DNA of 64,000 nucleotides from Terriglobus roseus. GTDB lineage: Bacteria; Acidobacteriota; Terriglobia; Terriglobales; Acidobacteriaceae. A program made the translations under genes and the position numbers. Below, piece after piece: positions 1 to 8,114 of the stretch. The notes beneath the pieces were generated by a model that was not told where the DNA came from, searched no databases, and saw nothing but the letters and a program-made list of their open reading frames with translations. The stretch lies in contig NZ_LT629690.1 in assembly GCF_900102185.1 (NCBI RefSeq), positions 4,278,001 through 4,342,000 on the forward strand, written 5' to 3'. Positions within the stretch are counted from its first letter, which is position 1; the number at the start of each line of letters is the position of its first letter.

Positions 1-1
1 G

Positions 2-256
2 AAGGCTCCGGGTGGTACGGATTCCACTTCGTTCTCGTGGATTGGCCTGAACGGCATTGGCTTCATGCAGGATCCGTTGGAATACGGCTCGCGCACGCAT
101 CACTCCAACATGGATCTGTATGACCGTGTGCAGAAGGGCGATGTGATGCAGGGCTCGATGATTGAAGCCTGGTTTGCTTACAACGCTGCGACGCGTGCTG
201 AAATGCTGCCTCGCATTGAAACGCCGAAGCCGGATCCTACGGCGAAGGGTTTCTAA
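2..256 (+). CDS. M28-family zinc peptidase, C-terminal end (partial)
   Basis: The frame is open from the window edge to TAA at 254-256, so only about 84 C-terminal residues are visible. They contain a GGTDSTSF stretch, then [21 protein letters not shown] and a [10 protein letters not shown] run. This is the ending of secreted M28 aminopeptidases common in Acidobacteria, where the His in the RTHHSNMD region is the last zinc ligand. The metal-binding core and signal peptide lie outside the window. By family it should be an exported peptidase. A second, complete M28 protein lies at 31899-34040. Confidence 0.72.
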   Translation, partial: KAPGGTDSTSFSWIGLNGIGFMQDPLEYGSRTHHSNMDLYDRVQKGDVMQGSMIEAWFAYNAATRAEMLPRIETPKPDPTAKGF

Positions 257-281
257 GATAGAAGCCTGAAGATAAGAGAGA

Positions 282-320
282 GGGCAGGCCGCCAACAGGA
301 GGCTTGCCCCCTTCGTCTTT
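282..320 (+). terminator. possible terminator after the M28 peptidase
   Basis: GGGCAGGCC (282-290) pairs with GGCTTGCCC (301-309) with one G-U pair across a 10-nt loop. A pyrimidine-rich, T-containing tail (CTTCGTCTTT) follows. The T-run is interrupted, so efficiency is uncertain. Confidence 0.4.
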
Positions 321-403
321 AGGGCCAGAGCGCCTACCTTGGATGGGTCTTTCACTGCGGGAAACGATTCCAATTTTCACGATTCCTGTGACGCATTGCG
401 ACA

Positions 404-409
404 TATAAT
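404..409 (+). promoter_or_regulatory. consensus -10 box (TATAAT) of the TIG lipoprotein gene
   Basis: A perfect TATAAT stands 12 nt before the ATG at 422. Transcription starting about 7 nt after the box would leave a leader of only about 6 nt, and no Shine-Dalgarno motif is visible. No convincing -35 hexamer lies 16-18 nt upstream. Confidence 0.45.
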
Positions 410-421
410 GGCGCAATTCGT

Positions 422-3400
422 ATGACTTCGCTAAACTTGCGCCTTCGCTGCCTTCTTTCTCTTCTCCTAGTTGTCTTCTTGCAAGGATGTGCTGGTGGTG
501 GTTCGGGTTCAGGCTCGAATCCGTCCGGCGGAACGACCACGCCGACACAGACAACGTTGACCGTGACGGGAATTAGTCCGACAAAGATACAGGCTGGTGC
601 GTCTGATTTAACCCTGACGATTACAGGCACAGGGTTTCAGCAAAGCACTCAGTTACAGCTGGCAGGGGCGACTGTCACATCGGCCTATGTAAGCGGTACT
701 CAGATGACTGCCCTTGTTCCGGCGAAGTCACTCACGAATGGAGCTCTGCTCACAGTGGTGGCCATGAACGGCAGCACAACTAGTAGTTCTCCTGCGAATG
801 CTCTTTCGCTGGAAGTGGATAACCCTGTACCGCAGGTGACTGGATTTAGCCCTTCTTCATTGATGGCTGCTGCGGGCTCATCGACGATGTCGCTGAGCGG
901 AAGCGGCTTTGTTCCCAGCAGTGTAGTGCAGATCAATGGCACACCAAGACCAACGGCATTCGGAAACTCCGGGCAAGTCACTTTTACCGTAACGGATGAA
1001 GATCTGGCTTCTGGGGGCTCGCTAAACCTGACCGTATTTAATCCAGCACCAGCTGGTGGTACGTCGTCCGCTGCATCTGTTCCAGTGCTTTATCCGTTAC
1101 CGAGTCTTGTTTCGCTTTCACCGTCTTCGGTGCCACAGGGTAATACCTCAGCTAAGACCATCACGGTTACTGGCACTAACTTTATGTCTGGTTCAGTAGC
1201 CATGGTGAATGGCAGTGCTCGGCCGACGAGTGTTCTGAACAATTCGCAACTGACATTTGACCTGAGTGTCGCAGACCAGGCGACGGCTGGCACAGTGAGT
1301 GTGACGATCACCAATCCCACACCGGGGGGTGGAACTTCATCTGCCGCGACATTGACGATTGCAAAATCGACTCCGAGCTCCGTTGTGTCTTCGGTCACGC
1401 CCACACAATTTGTGGTGAACACCGCGGCGAGCTTCACGGTCCAGGCAACAAATATCTCCGCATCGTCAGTCGTTAACTGGAACGGAACACCGCTGACGAC
1501 GACTTACACCTCCTATACCGTGTCAAACGCCACGTATTACTATCTGGTCGCGACGCTACCGGCCAGCTTAGTTCCAGCCGTAGGTACTGCCTCCGTGACG
1601 GTGACTAATCCGACCTCTGCACCTTCCAATGCGATAACTGTACAGGTTGTGAATCCGCCGGTTCCAGTGCTAACAAGCATCGCACCCAACGGAACTCCCC
1701 TCGGTACTGGTACGACGGTGACTGTCACTGGCACTAGTTTTACTTCGAGTTCATCTGTCTTCTGGGACGGTGTTGCACAACCCACTACGTTTAAGAATTC
1801 CGCAACGTTGACTTTCCAAGTTGCGGCATCGCAGGTAACACTGCCGGGCAATCACCAGGTCACGGTCAGCACTCCGGCACCGGGCGGTGGAGCGTCAGCG
1901 CCGGCAGGATTTACCGCGTACATCTCGATTCCCACCAACGCGATGGTGAAGCATCCCACGAATGGTCTCCTGTACGTGTCTGTTCCAGGTTCGGCGGGAC
2001 CGCCATATGGTAATACGGTCGTTTCAGTGGATCCAGCAACGGGGACGTTCGGAAAGCCCATTCTGGTGGGCAGTGAGCCGAACAAGCTGGCTATTTCGTC
2101 GGATGGCACCACGATGTGGGTTGGTTTGGATGGCGTAAGTGCTGTACAGAAGGTTGATCTAACGACGGGAACTCTTGGGATGCAGTTCTCATTGGGTGGC
2201 GGCGTGGGCACATACAGCTATACACCGGTCGTCCATGCTATTGCGGTGTTACCGGGAACTACCAATTCCGTTGCGATCAGCGCGTTGGCGAGCCCGTATC
2301 TCTACGAAGACTATTTAACGATCTATGACAACGGCGTTGCACGCACGAACAACGCACTGCTTTCCACCGTCGGCACCATGCCGGCGATTGCAGTTGATCC
2401 GTCGCAGTCGTTGTTGTATGCGACAAGCTATGAATCTGGTTACCAGGTGTTCTCGTATGACTCCACTGGTCTGCATCATCAGGCGGGCGATAGCGGGACA
2501 GCTGTGCTCGACGGCAACTATGGTTCAGCTTTGCAAATTGATAGGGGACGGGCCTATCTGAATCTTGGCAAAGTGCTGAATTCCGCGGACGGAACGCTAT
2601 TGGGCACGTTTTACAGCGCAGGCACTACGGTGGCGGTAGGTCCCATTGTGTCTGACAGTGCACAAGGCAAGGTGTTTATTCTGAATGTCCCGCCAACGTA
2701 TTACTACGGGACTCCGGTTACGGCGACGATCCAGGCTTTCCGCCAATCAGACTTTACCGCTATTGCCAACGCTTCGATCCCGATGGGCGGTGCAATGGTA
2801 GGAACGAAGTATGGCGGGGGAGGTTCCTCAGTAACTGCGTTCAATGCAAGCAACGGTATCGATACGTTAGTGCGGTGGGGCAGTAACGGATTGGCATTCC
2901 GGGCAGCGAATGGTATCTTCAGCGTTCGCTCGAACGTGGTGCAGGACCTTAGCAACACTAATGCAGATCTGGCAGTTGCAGTTAACACGCCAGCCAGCGC
3001 GACCACAGGGACCAGCTATACCGCAACCATTAACGTAACCAACAATGGTCCATCGGCGGCAACGGCTGTTGCGCTGTCCGGAGTCCTGCCGACGAATGCA
3101 TTGCAGGTATCCACATCCAGCTCTGTTGGTAACTGCACGGCGGTTAACACGCTCACGTGCAGCCTCGGCAATCTGGCATCTGGCGCCAGCGCAACCATCA
3201 CGGTGGTGCTGAAAGGTACTGATAACGGCAGTGCAACGATTGCAGCGAATGTGCAGGCCGGGGAGAACGACCCGACGTCTTCAAACAACAGCGCCAGCGC
3301 TTCTACCACTCTGTCGGGAGGAACGTATGCTGCTGTACCAAGGATTGGTGCCATCGCGCCGAACGCTGCTGCCCTGGGCTCGGATGACGTTACTGTCACA

Positions 3401-4900
3401 GTGTCGGGAGCAGGGTTTATCAGTGGTTCGGTGGTGAACTGGAATGGCACCGCACTGAACACGTCGGTAGTCAGCAGCACACAACTTAAGGCAACGGTAC
3501 CGGCCGCGTCGTTGAAGACGCTAAGCTGGGCATCGATTACTGTGTCTACTCCAGCACCGGGTGGCGGCCTCAGCGCAGCGCTACCGTTCACGGTTTACAA
3601 CGTGTTGAAGTTAACCGCAAATCGAATTGCAGTGGAGCCCTTTACCGGGAAGCTGTATGCGACAGTCAACTCGGCAGCTACGGAAACCACGGGTAATTCT
3701 CTGGTTACAGTAGACCCTGTCGGCGGTACGTTCTCAACGGGTATCAGCATAGGCAGCCAGCCCACGAAGATGGCATTCACGGATAGCGGTAACTACATGT
3801 ATGTTCTGCAGACCGGTGCAACCTCCGTGGGCCGCTATAACCTGCAAACTAAGACGCTGGATTTCTCCTTCCCGGTATCTACTACGGACGGTACTAGCAG
3901 CGCCGGATATACGCCACGCGATCTGGCTGTGGTCCCAGGATCAGAGACGAGCCTCTCGGTCGATCTAGGCTCATGGCCTGGCATTGCGATGTATGACGTG
4001 AATCCAACGAGCCACACTGCGACAACGCGAACAGGAACGTACGGGCAAAATGCAACGGGTCCATACACAGGTTCAAGTTTGCAATTCCTGAACAGCAACA
4101 CCATGTTCAGCTTCAACATTGACACTACTGGTGGCACGTTGAACAAGTTCTCTGTCGCGTCTACCGGGCTGGTGGGTTCTTCTCAGCAGCAATATACTCT
4201 CAACAGCTTTAACTCGTTCAGCTTGAAAAACGGGATTGGCTATGCCAATGCAGGTGGTGTGGCGAACCTAGGTCTGCCGATGCCTGCTTCACTGGGTGTG
4301 TTCCTGCACACCGCGTCGAACATAACTGCGAGTACGACCTCAACATCTAGCCAGTTAACCGCGCCAGATCCGTCGCTAGGTCGTTCTTTCTTTGCGTTGA
4401 CCACCGCGCAGGGATCTGCGCCAACGCAGCAGACGTTCTATGCCTTCGATCAGAAGTCTTACCAGCAGACGGATGCACTCACCACCACGGTTACAGGATC
4501 AACCGCGACGTCGAGTTCCATCACGGATGTGGACTTTGTCCGATGGGGACAGGACGGCCTCGCCTTATTACAGTCGGACGGCTACATTGTTTTTCTGCGT
4601 GGCCCGTTTGTTGTACCCGGCCTGATGTGGCAGAATGCAGCGGCCACTCTTACTTCTGCCTCCAGTAATATGCTGACGCATGGTAGTGGCAATGTCACGC
4701 TAACGTTTACCGGTACCGGTTTCCTGCCAGGTATGGCAGTGCTCTGGAACGGAAGTTATCGCACCACAACGTTGGTCGACTCAACACATGCGGCGGTAGC
4801 CATTCCAGCGTCGGACCTGGCAAGTGCTGGCTCGGCAACGGTGACTGCCGTGAATCCCGGTGCATCTGCTTCCACGGGACTTACGATCACCATTCAGTAA
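422..4900 (+). CDS. giant TIG/IPT-repeat lipoprotein with two beta-propeller modules
   Basis: 1492 residues. The N-terminus is a lipoprotein signal: hydrophobic stretch, then LQGC with the lipidated Cys at residue 23. Five IPT/TIG Ig-like domains occupy about residues 45-500, recognisable by repeated GTGF-type turns and NPxPGGGTS endings. A YVTN-like propeller follows (about 500-840), then a DUF11-type domain (845-965, CSLGNLASGASATITV), a sixth TIG (972-1060), a second propeller (1061-1399) and a final TIG (1410-1492). The two TIG-propeller halves look like an internal duplication. It probably sits on the cell surface, for adhesion or polysaccharide binding, but no catalytic motif is visible. 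It appears monocistronic, with its own -10 box and a strong terminator. Start chosen for the signal peptide. Confidence 0.85.
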   Translation: MTSLNLRLRCLLSLLLVVFLQGCAGGGSGSGSNPSGGTTTPTQTTLTVTGISPTKIQAGASDLTLTITGTGFQQSTQLQLAGATVTSAYVSGTQMTALVPAKSLTNGALLTVVAMNGSTTSSSPANALSLEVDNPVPQVTGFSPSSLMAAAGSSTMSLSGSGFVPSSVVQINGTPRPTAFGNSGQVTFTVTDEDLASGGSLNLTVFNPAPAGGTSSAASVPVLYPLPSLVSLSPSSVPQGNTSAKTITVTGTNFMSGSVAMVNGSARPTSVLNNSQLTFDLSVADQATAGTVSVTITNPTPGGGTSSAATLTIAKSTPSSVVSSVTPTQFVVNTAASFTVQATNISASSVVNWNGTPLTTTYTSYTVSNATYYYLVATLPASLVPAVGTASVTVTNPTSAPSNAITVQVVNPPVPVLTSIAPNGTPLGTGTTVTVTGTSFTSSSSVFWDGVAQPTTFKNSATLTFQVAASQVTLPGNHQVTVSTPAPGGGASAPAGFTAYISIPTNAMVKHPTNGLLYVSVPGSAGPPYGNTVVSVDPATGTFGKPILVGSEPNKLAISSDGTTMWVGLDGVSAVQKVDLTTGTLGMQFSLGGGVGTYSYTPVVHAIAVLPGTTNSVAISALASPYLYEDYLTIYDNGVARTNNALLSTVGTMPAIAVDPSQSLLYATSYESGYQVFSYDSTGLHHQAGDSGTAVLDGNYGSALQIDRGRAYLNLGKVLNSADGTLLGTFYSAGTTVAVGPIVSDSAQGKVFILNVPPTYYYGTPVTATIQAFRQSDFTAIANASIPMGGAMVGTKYGGGGSSVTAFNASNGIDTLVRWGSNGLAFRAANGIFSVRSNVVQDLSNTNADLAVAVNTPASATTGTSYTATINVTNNGPSAATAVALSGVLPTNALQVSTSSSVGNCTAVNTLTCSLGNLASGASATITVVLKGTDNGSATIAANVQAGENDPTSSNNSASASTTLSGGTYAAVPRIGAIAPNAAALGSDDVTVTVSGAGFISGSVVNWNGTALNTSVVSSTQLKATVPAASLKTLSWASITVSTPAPGGGLSAALPFTVYNVLKLTANRIAVEPFTGKLYATVNSAATETTGNSLVTVDPVGGTFSTGISIGSQPTKMAFTDSGNYMYVLQTGATSVGRYNLQTKTLDFSFPVSTTDGTSSAGYTPRDLAVVPGSETSLSVDLGSWPGIAMYDVNPTSHTATTRTGTYGQNATGPYTGSSLQFLNSNTMFSFNIDTTGGTLNKFSVASTGLVGSSQQQYTLNSFNSFSLKNGIGYANAGGVANLGLPMPASLGVFLHTASNITASTTSTSSQLTAPDPSLGRSFFALTTAQGSAPTQQTFYAFDQKSYQQTDALTTTVTGSTATSSSITDVDFVRWGQDGLALLQSDGYIVFLRGPFVVPGLMWQNAAATLTSASSNMLTHGSGNVTLTFTGTGFLPGMAVLWNGSYRTTTLVDSTHAAVAIPASDLASAGSATVTAVNPGASASTGLTITIQ

Positions 4901-4913
4901 CACGGAAGCAAAA

Positions 4914-4964
4914 TACAGAGGCCCGGCAATCTTTGCCGGGCCTCTGTACGTTCAGTCTTTTTTC
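4914..4964 (+). terminator. strong rho-independent terminator after the TIG lipoprotein
   Basis: A perfect 16-bp stem, TACAGAGGCCCGGCAA (4914-4929) with its complement (4933-4948), closes a 3-nt loop and is followed 7 nt later by TCTTTTTT. It lies 13 nt after the stop codon. It could also act on the convergent permease gene, but the T-run suits the + strand. Confidence 0.9.
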
Positions 4965-4976
4965 CAACGCTCCACC

Positions 4977-7613
4977 TTACTGAGTGCGCAAAGCAGCCAT
5001 GGGGTCGATTTGTGAGGCTCGTCTTGCTGGCAGATAGCCTGCGAGGAGGGCTACTGCGAGCAGCAGTATGAGTGTTGCGGTGAAGGTGGTTGCATCTGTT
5101 GGTTGGGTTCCGTAGAGCATGGCGCTGATGCTTTGCGCGACGATGAAGGATGCGATGGAGCCCACGATGATGCCGATGGCGGCGAGTTGTAGAGTTCTGC
5201 CGATGATGCCGCGCAGCACCACGTCGCGTGATGCGCCGAGAGCCATGCGGATGCCGATCTCTTGTGTTTTACGCGTGACGGAGTACGAGATGACGCCGTA
5301 GATGCCGAGGCAGGCGAGGATTAATCCTGTTCCTGCGAATGCTGCGACGAGGATTGCGAAGAAGCGCCGCGGTGAAGTGGAGTGATCCACGAATTCCTGC
5401 AAGGGGCGCAGTTGCATGGCGGGTTGGCCGGGGTTCAGTTTGCGCAGGGTTTGCATGATGGTGGCGCCGAGTGTGTCTGCGGGTAACGTGCTGCGCACAA
5501 CGAGTTCTGCTCCGTCTTCTCCCCAGCCCTGCGTGAGCGGAAGGTAGAGTTGCCATGCGGAACTGGCTTCTACGTCCGTCTCGTGAATGTCTGAGACAAC
5601 TCCCACGATGCGTATTTCCTTATCGCCCTGCATTACTTTGTGATCGATTGCGTCGCCGTTGGGGAAGAGGAATCGTGCGGCTTTTTCGTTGATAATGGCG
5701 ACGTTTTCGCTGGTCGAATTGTCGGTCCAGGCGATGTCGCGTCCGCGAAGATGCATGCCCATGGTTTTCACATAGCCGGGCGTGACGATGTAAATGAACG
5801 TGGGTTGTAGCTCATGCGGTTTGTAATCTACGCCCTTGATGCGTGGCGCTCCCCACGTGCGATTGCGTGCCAACGGAAGATTGTCTGAGAGGCCAACGCT
5901 TTGTATGCCGGGTATGTTTGAGACTTCGTTGAGCATGTTGCGATAGAAGGCGTAGCGAGGTTCATCCTTCAGATTGGGGACGTCGACTGAGATGGCTGCG
6001 GCTTGCGTGGGCCGATAGCCGAGATCGACGTCCATGACGTGCAGGAAGCTGCGCAGTAGAAGGCCCGCGCTTATGATGAGCACGCACGCCAGAGCGATTT
6101 CGCTGACGACCAATGTGTTGCGCAGACGATCGTGCGAACGGCCTTCACTGGTGCCGGGGCCGCTGTCTTTCAGTTGCGATTGCAGATCGCCGCCAGTGAC
6201 GCGAAGGCTTGGCATGACGCCGAAGAGCAGCGTCGCACCGAAGGCAAGCACTAGCGTCCACAGTAGGGACGAGGTGTCGATACGCAGTTCTGAGAGTAGC
6301 GGAAGTGCGACGGAGCCTTGATGTGCGAGCCACTGCACGATGATTGCTGCGAGTCCGATGCCGAGCAGAGCTCCGAAGAATGAGAGTAGAGCACTCTCTG
6401 TAAGGAGTTGGCGGATCAGGCGGCCGCGACTGGCACCGAGAGCGAAGCGCAATGAAAACTCTTTGCTACGCGTGGCTGCGCGACCCAACAGAAGGTTGGA
6501 GAGATTGACGCAGACGATGAGCAGAATCATTGCAACAGCGCCCCACAGCATATAGAGCGAACGGCGTATCTGGCCTGCTACATGTTCTTTAATCGGCGTT
6601 GCGACGGTGGGGCCGTAGTCGCCTTTGGAGTTGGGATACTTCTTGTTGTTGTAGAACTGCGGAAACAGGATCGCTGCTTCTGAGCTGGCCTGTTGTACGG
6701 TCACGCCGGGTTTCAGGCGCGCAATGAATGTGATGATGTTGCCCCAGTTGCGACCCATGTCGAGACTGAATGGGCTGAGGACATCCACGCGTGTGCCTGG
6801 CGAGAAGGTTGCGCCAAAATCAAAGCTCTGCGGTAGGACTCCAACGATGGTCAGTGGCTTGTCGTCGACGGAGATTGCTTTGCCCACGATGTTGGGATCG
6901 CCCTGAAAGTGAGTCTTCCAGAAAGCATGTGAGAGCAGTGCGACGGCGGGCGCATTCATCTTGCCTTCGCCGGGTAGGAAGTTGCGACCGAGTTCGGGCT
7001 TGATGCCGAGCACATCCAGAAAGTTTGGAACTACGCCGATGCCCGTGATGGGCTGCGGTATGCCGTTGCCCGTGAGCTTCATGTTGTTGGGCGACGAGAA
7101 TGCGAAGTAGCCGGTGATGCCGTCGTACGAACGGTTCATTGCAACAAGATCGTCGTATGCGTCTGAGGAGTACGTAGAGCCTGAGAGACCGCCGGCTTTC
7201 TTTGCAGGCTCAAGCCAGACAAGTTGTTGCGGATCCTTGAACGGCAGCGGCCGTAGAAGGATGGTGTTGACGAGGCTGAAGACGGCAACGTTGGCACCAA
7301 TACCCAGCGCGAGGATCAGGATGGAGACGATTGCAAAGCCACGGTCGCGACTGAGAGAGCGCAGACCAAAGCGCAGGTCCTGCTGAAGGACGCCGAACCA
7401 TGAGCGCGGATGTGCGCCTGCCGATTGTTCGCGTGCGGCTTCCATGCTGCCGAACTCAATGCCTGCCTGACGACGTGCTTCTTCTGGCAACATGCCGGAT
7501 GCGATTTTGCTTTCGATGGACTGTTCCATGTGCGTGCGAAGCTCCTCGTCGAGGTCGTTAGCGGGTCGGCGGCGGAAAAGGAAACCGAGGCGAGTGAAGA
7601 GTTCGTGGATCAT
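4977..7613 (-). CDS. ABC transporter permease, acidobacterial ADOP type
   Basis: 878 residues. The N-terminal cytoplasmic part has the LDEELRTHME and EARRQAGIEFG signatures of acidobacterial duplicated orphan permeases. Two MacB_PCD periplasmic plus FtsX membrane modules follow; the last ends YLPARRASQIDPMAALRTQ, the usual close of this family. The start is ATG at 7613: AAGGAGGA lies 6 nt upstream, and the codon overlaps the PadR stop (ATGA). Longer reading frames to 7673 lack this signal. No ATPase gene is adjacent, as is usual for ADOPs. The substrate is unknown; relatives of MacB move peptides, lipids or drugs. The gene is co-transcribed with, and probably controlled by, PadR. Confidence 0.9.
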   Translation of the reverse strand: MIHELFTRLGFLFRRRPANDLDEELRTHMEQSIESKIASGMLPEEARRQAGIEFGSMEAAREQSAGAHPRSWFGVLQQDLRFGLRSLSRDRGFAIVSILILALGIGANVAVFSLVNTILLRPLPFKDPQQLVWLEPAKKAGGLSGSTYSSDAYDDLVAMNRSYDGITGYFAFSSPNNMKLTGNGIPQPITGIGVVPNFLDVLGIKPELGRNFLPGEGKMNAPAVALLSHAFWKTHFQGDPNIVGKAISVDDKPLTIVGVLPQSFDFGATFSPGTRVDVLSPFSLDMGRNWGNIITFIARLKPGVTVQQASSEAAILFPQFYNNKKYPNSKGDYGPTVATPIKEHVAGQIRRSLYMLWGAVAMILLIVCVNLSNLLLGRAATRSKEFSLRFALGASRGRLIRQLLTESALLSFFGALLGIGLAAIIVQWLAHQGSVALPLLSELRIDTSSLLWTLVLAFGATLLFGVMPSLRVTGGDLQSQLKDSGPGTSEGRSHDRLRNTLVVSEIALACVLIISAGLLLRSFLHVMDVDLGYRPTQAAAISVDVPNLKDEPRYAFYRNMLNEVSNIPGIQSVGLSDNLPLARNRTWGAPRIKGVDYKPHELQPTFIYIVTPGYVKTMGMHLRGRDIAWTDNSTSENVAIINEKAARFLFPNGDAIDHKVMQGDKEIRIVGVVSDIHETDVEASSAWQLYLPLTQGWGEDGAELVVRSTLPADTLGATIMQTLRKLNPGQPAMQLRPLQEFVDHSTSPRRFFAILVAAFAGTGLILACLGIYGVISYSVTRKTQEIGIRMALGASRDVVLRGIIGRTLQLAAIGIIVGSIASFIVAQSISAMLYGTQPTDATTFTATLILLLAVALLAGYLPARRASQIDPMAALRTQ

Positions 7614-7954
7614 GCGAAGTCCTCCTTCGGTGCAGCGAGCACGAGAGAGATGGCAGAGCTGAGGCGGTTCCACTGATCGATTTCGCTACGCAGTTGTTTG
7701 CGGCCGACGGCGGTGAGTGCGTAGAACTTTGCCTTGCGATTGTTATCGCTGGCGCCCCACGAGGATTCAATCCAGCCTTTGTATTCCAGGCGATGCAGCG
7801 CGGGGTAAAGCGAGCCCTGGCCCACTTGCAACACGTCGTCCGACACCTGCTGGATGCGCGAGGCGATGCCCCATCCGTGCATTTCGCCGTGAGCAAGTGT
7901 TTTCAGGATCAGCACATCGAGCGTGCCCTGCAGAAGGTCTGTGGATGGTGGCAT
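7610..7954 (-). CDS. PadR-family transcriptional regulator
   Basis: 114 residues with the PadR winged helix: DLLQGTLDVLILKTLAHGEMHG at the start, then GQGSLYPALHRLEYKGWI for the recognition helix and wing, and a C-terminal dimerisation helix. It is the first gene of a two-gene operon, its TGA overlapping the permease ATG. In Acidobacteria PadR-ADOP pairs are very common and the regulator is presumed to repress its own operon in response to a small effector. AAGGGGAA serves as the ribosome site and is part of a long dyad (7961-8014). Effector unknown. Confidence 0.9.
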   Translation of the reverse strand: MPPSTDLLQGTLDVLILKTLAHGEMHGWGIASRIQQVSDDVLQVGQGSLYPALHRLEYKGWIESSWGASDNNRKAKFYALTAVGRKQLRSEIDQWNRLSSAISLVLAAPKEDFA

Positions 7955-7960
7955 TTAGCT

Positions 7961-8014
7961 TTCCCCTTGATACTCGACAAGAGTGGCGCTTCTTCTGTCG
8001 GATGTCAAGGGGAA
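7961..8014 (-). promoter_or_regulatory. long dyad covering the padR Shine-Dalgarno and a TTGACA box
   Basis: TTCCCCTTGATACTCGACA (7961-7979) is mirrored by TGTCGGATGTCAAGGGGAA (7996-8014), 16 of 19 positions pairing across 16 nt. Read on the minus strand, the upstream arm contains TTGACA and the downstream arm contains the ribosome site AAGGGGAA before the ATG at 7954. It could be a two-site PadR operator or, if transcribed, a hairpin that hides the ribosome site. Confidence 0.6.
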
Positions 8015-8061
8015 GTACGTTTGGTTCTCGGATGAAGTTCCGTGGTTTTTTGTAGCGCACG

Positions 8062-8094
8062 CGAAAGCCCCGCTTTTGGCGGGGCTTTCGTTTT
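8062..8094. terminator. hairpin terminator between padR and the DUF4965 gene
   Basis: CGAAAGCCCCGC (8062-8073) pairs perfectly with GCGGGGCTTTCG (8079-8090) around a 5-nt loop. It follows the minus-strand gene ending at 8115 by about 25 nt. The T-run (TTTT) is on the + strand side, so it looks partly bidirectional; on the minus strand its U-tract is poor. Confidence 0.65.
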
Positions 8095-8114
8095 ACTTCC
8101 TATTCGGTTTGGAG

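Noticed and set aside
7614-7673. Longer start of the ADOP permease at 7673
   Set aside because: The extra 20 residues lie inside padR, and ATG 7613 has AAGGAGGA 6 nt upstream and an ATGA overlap.
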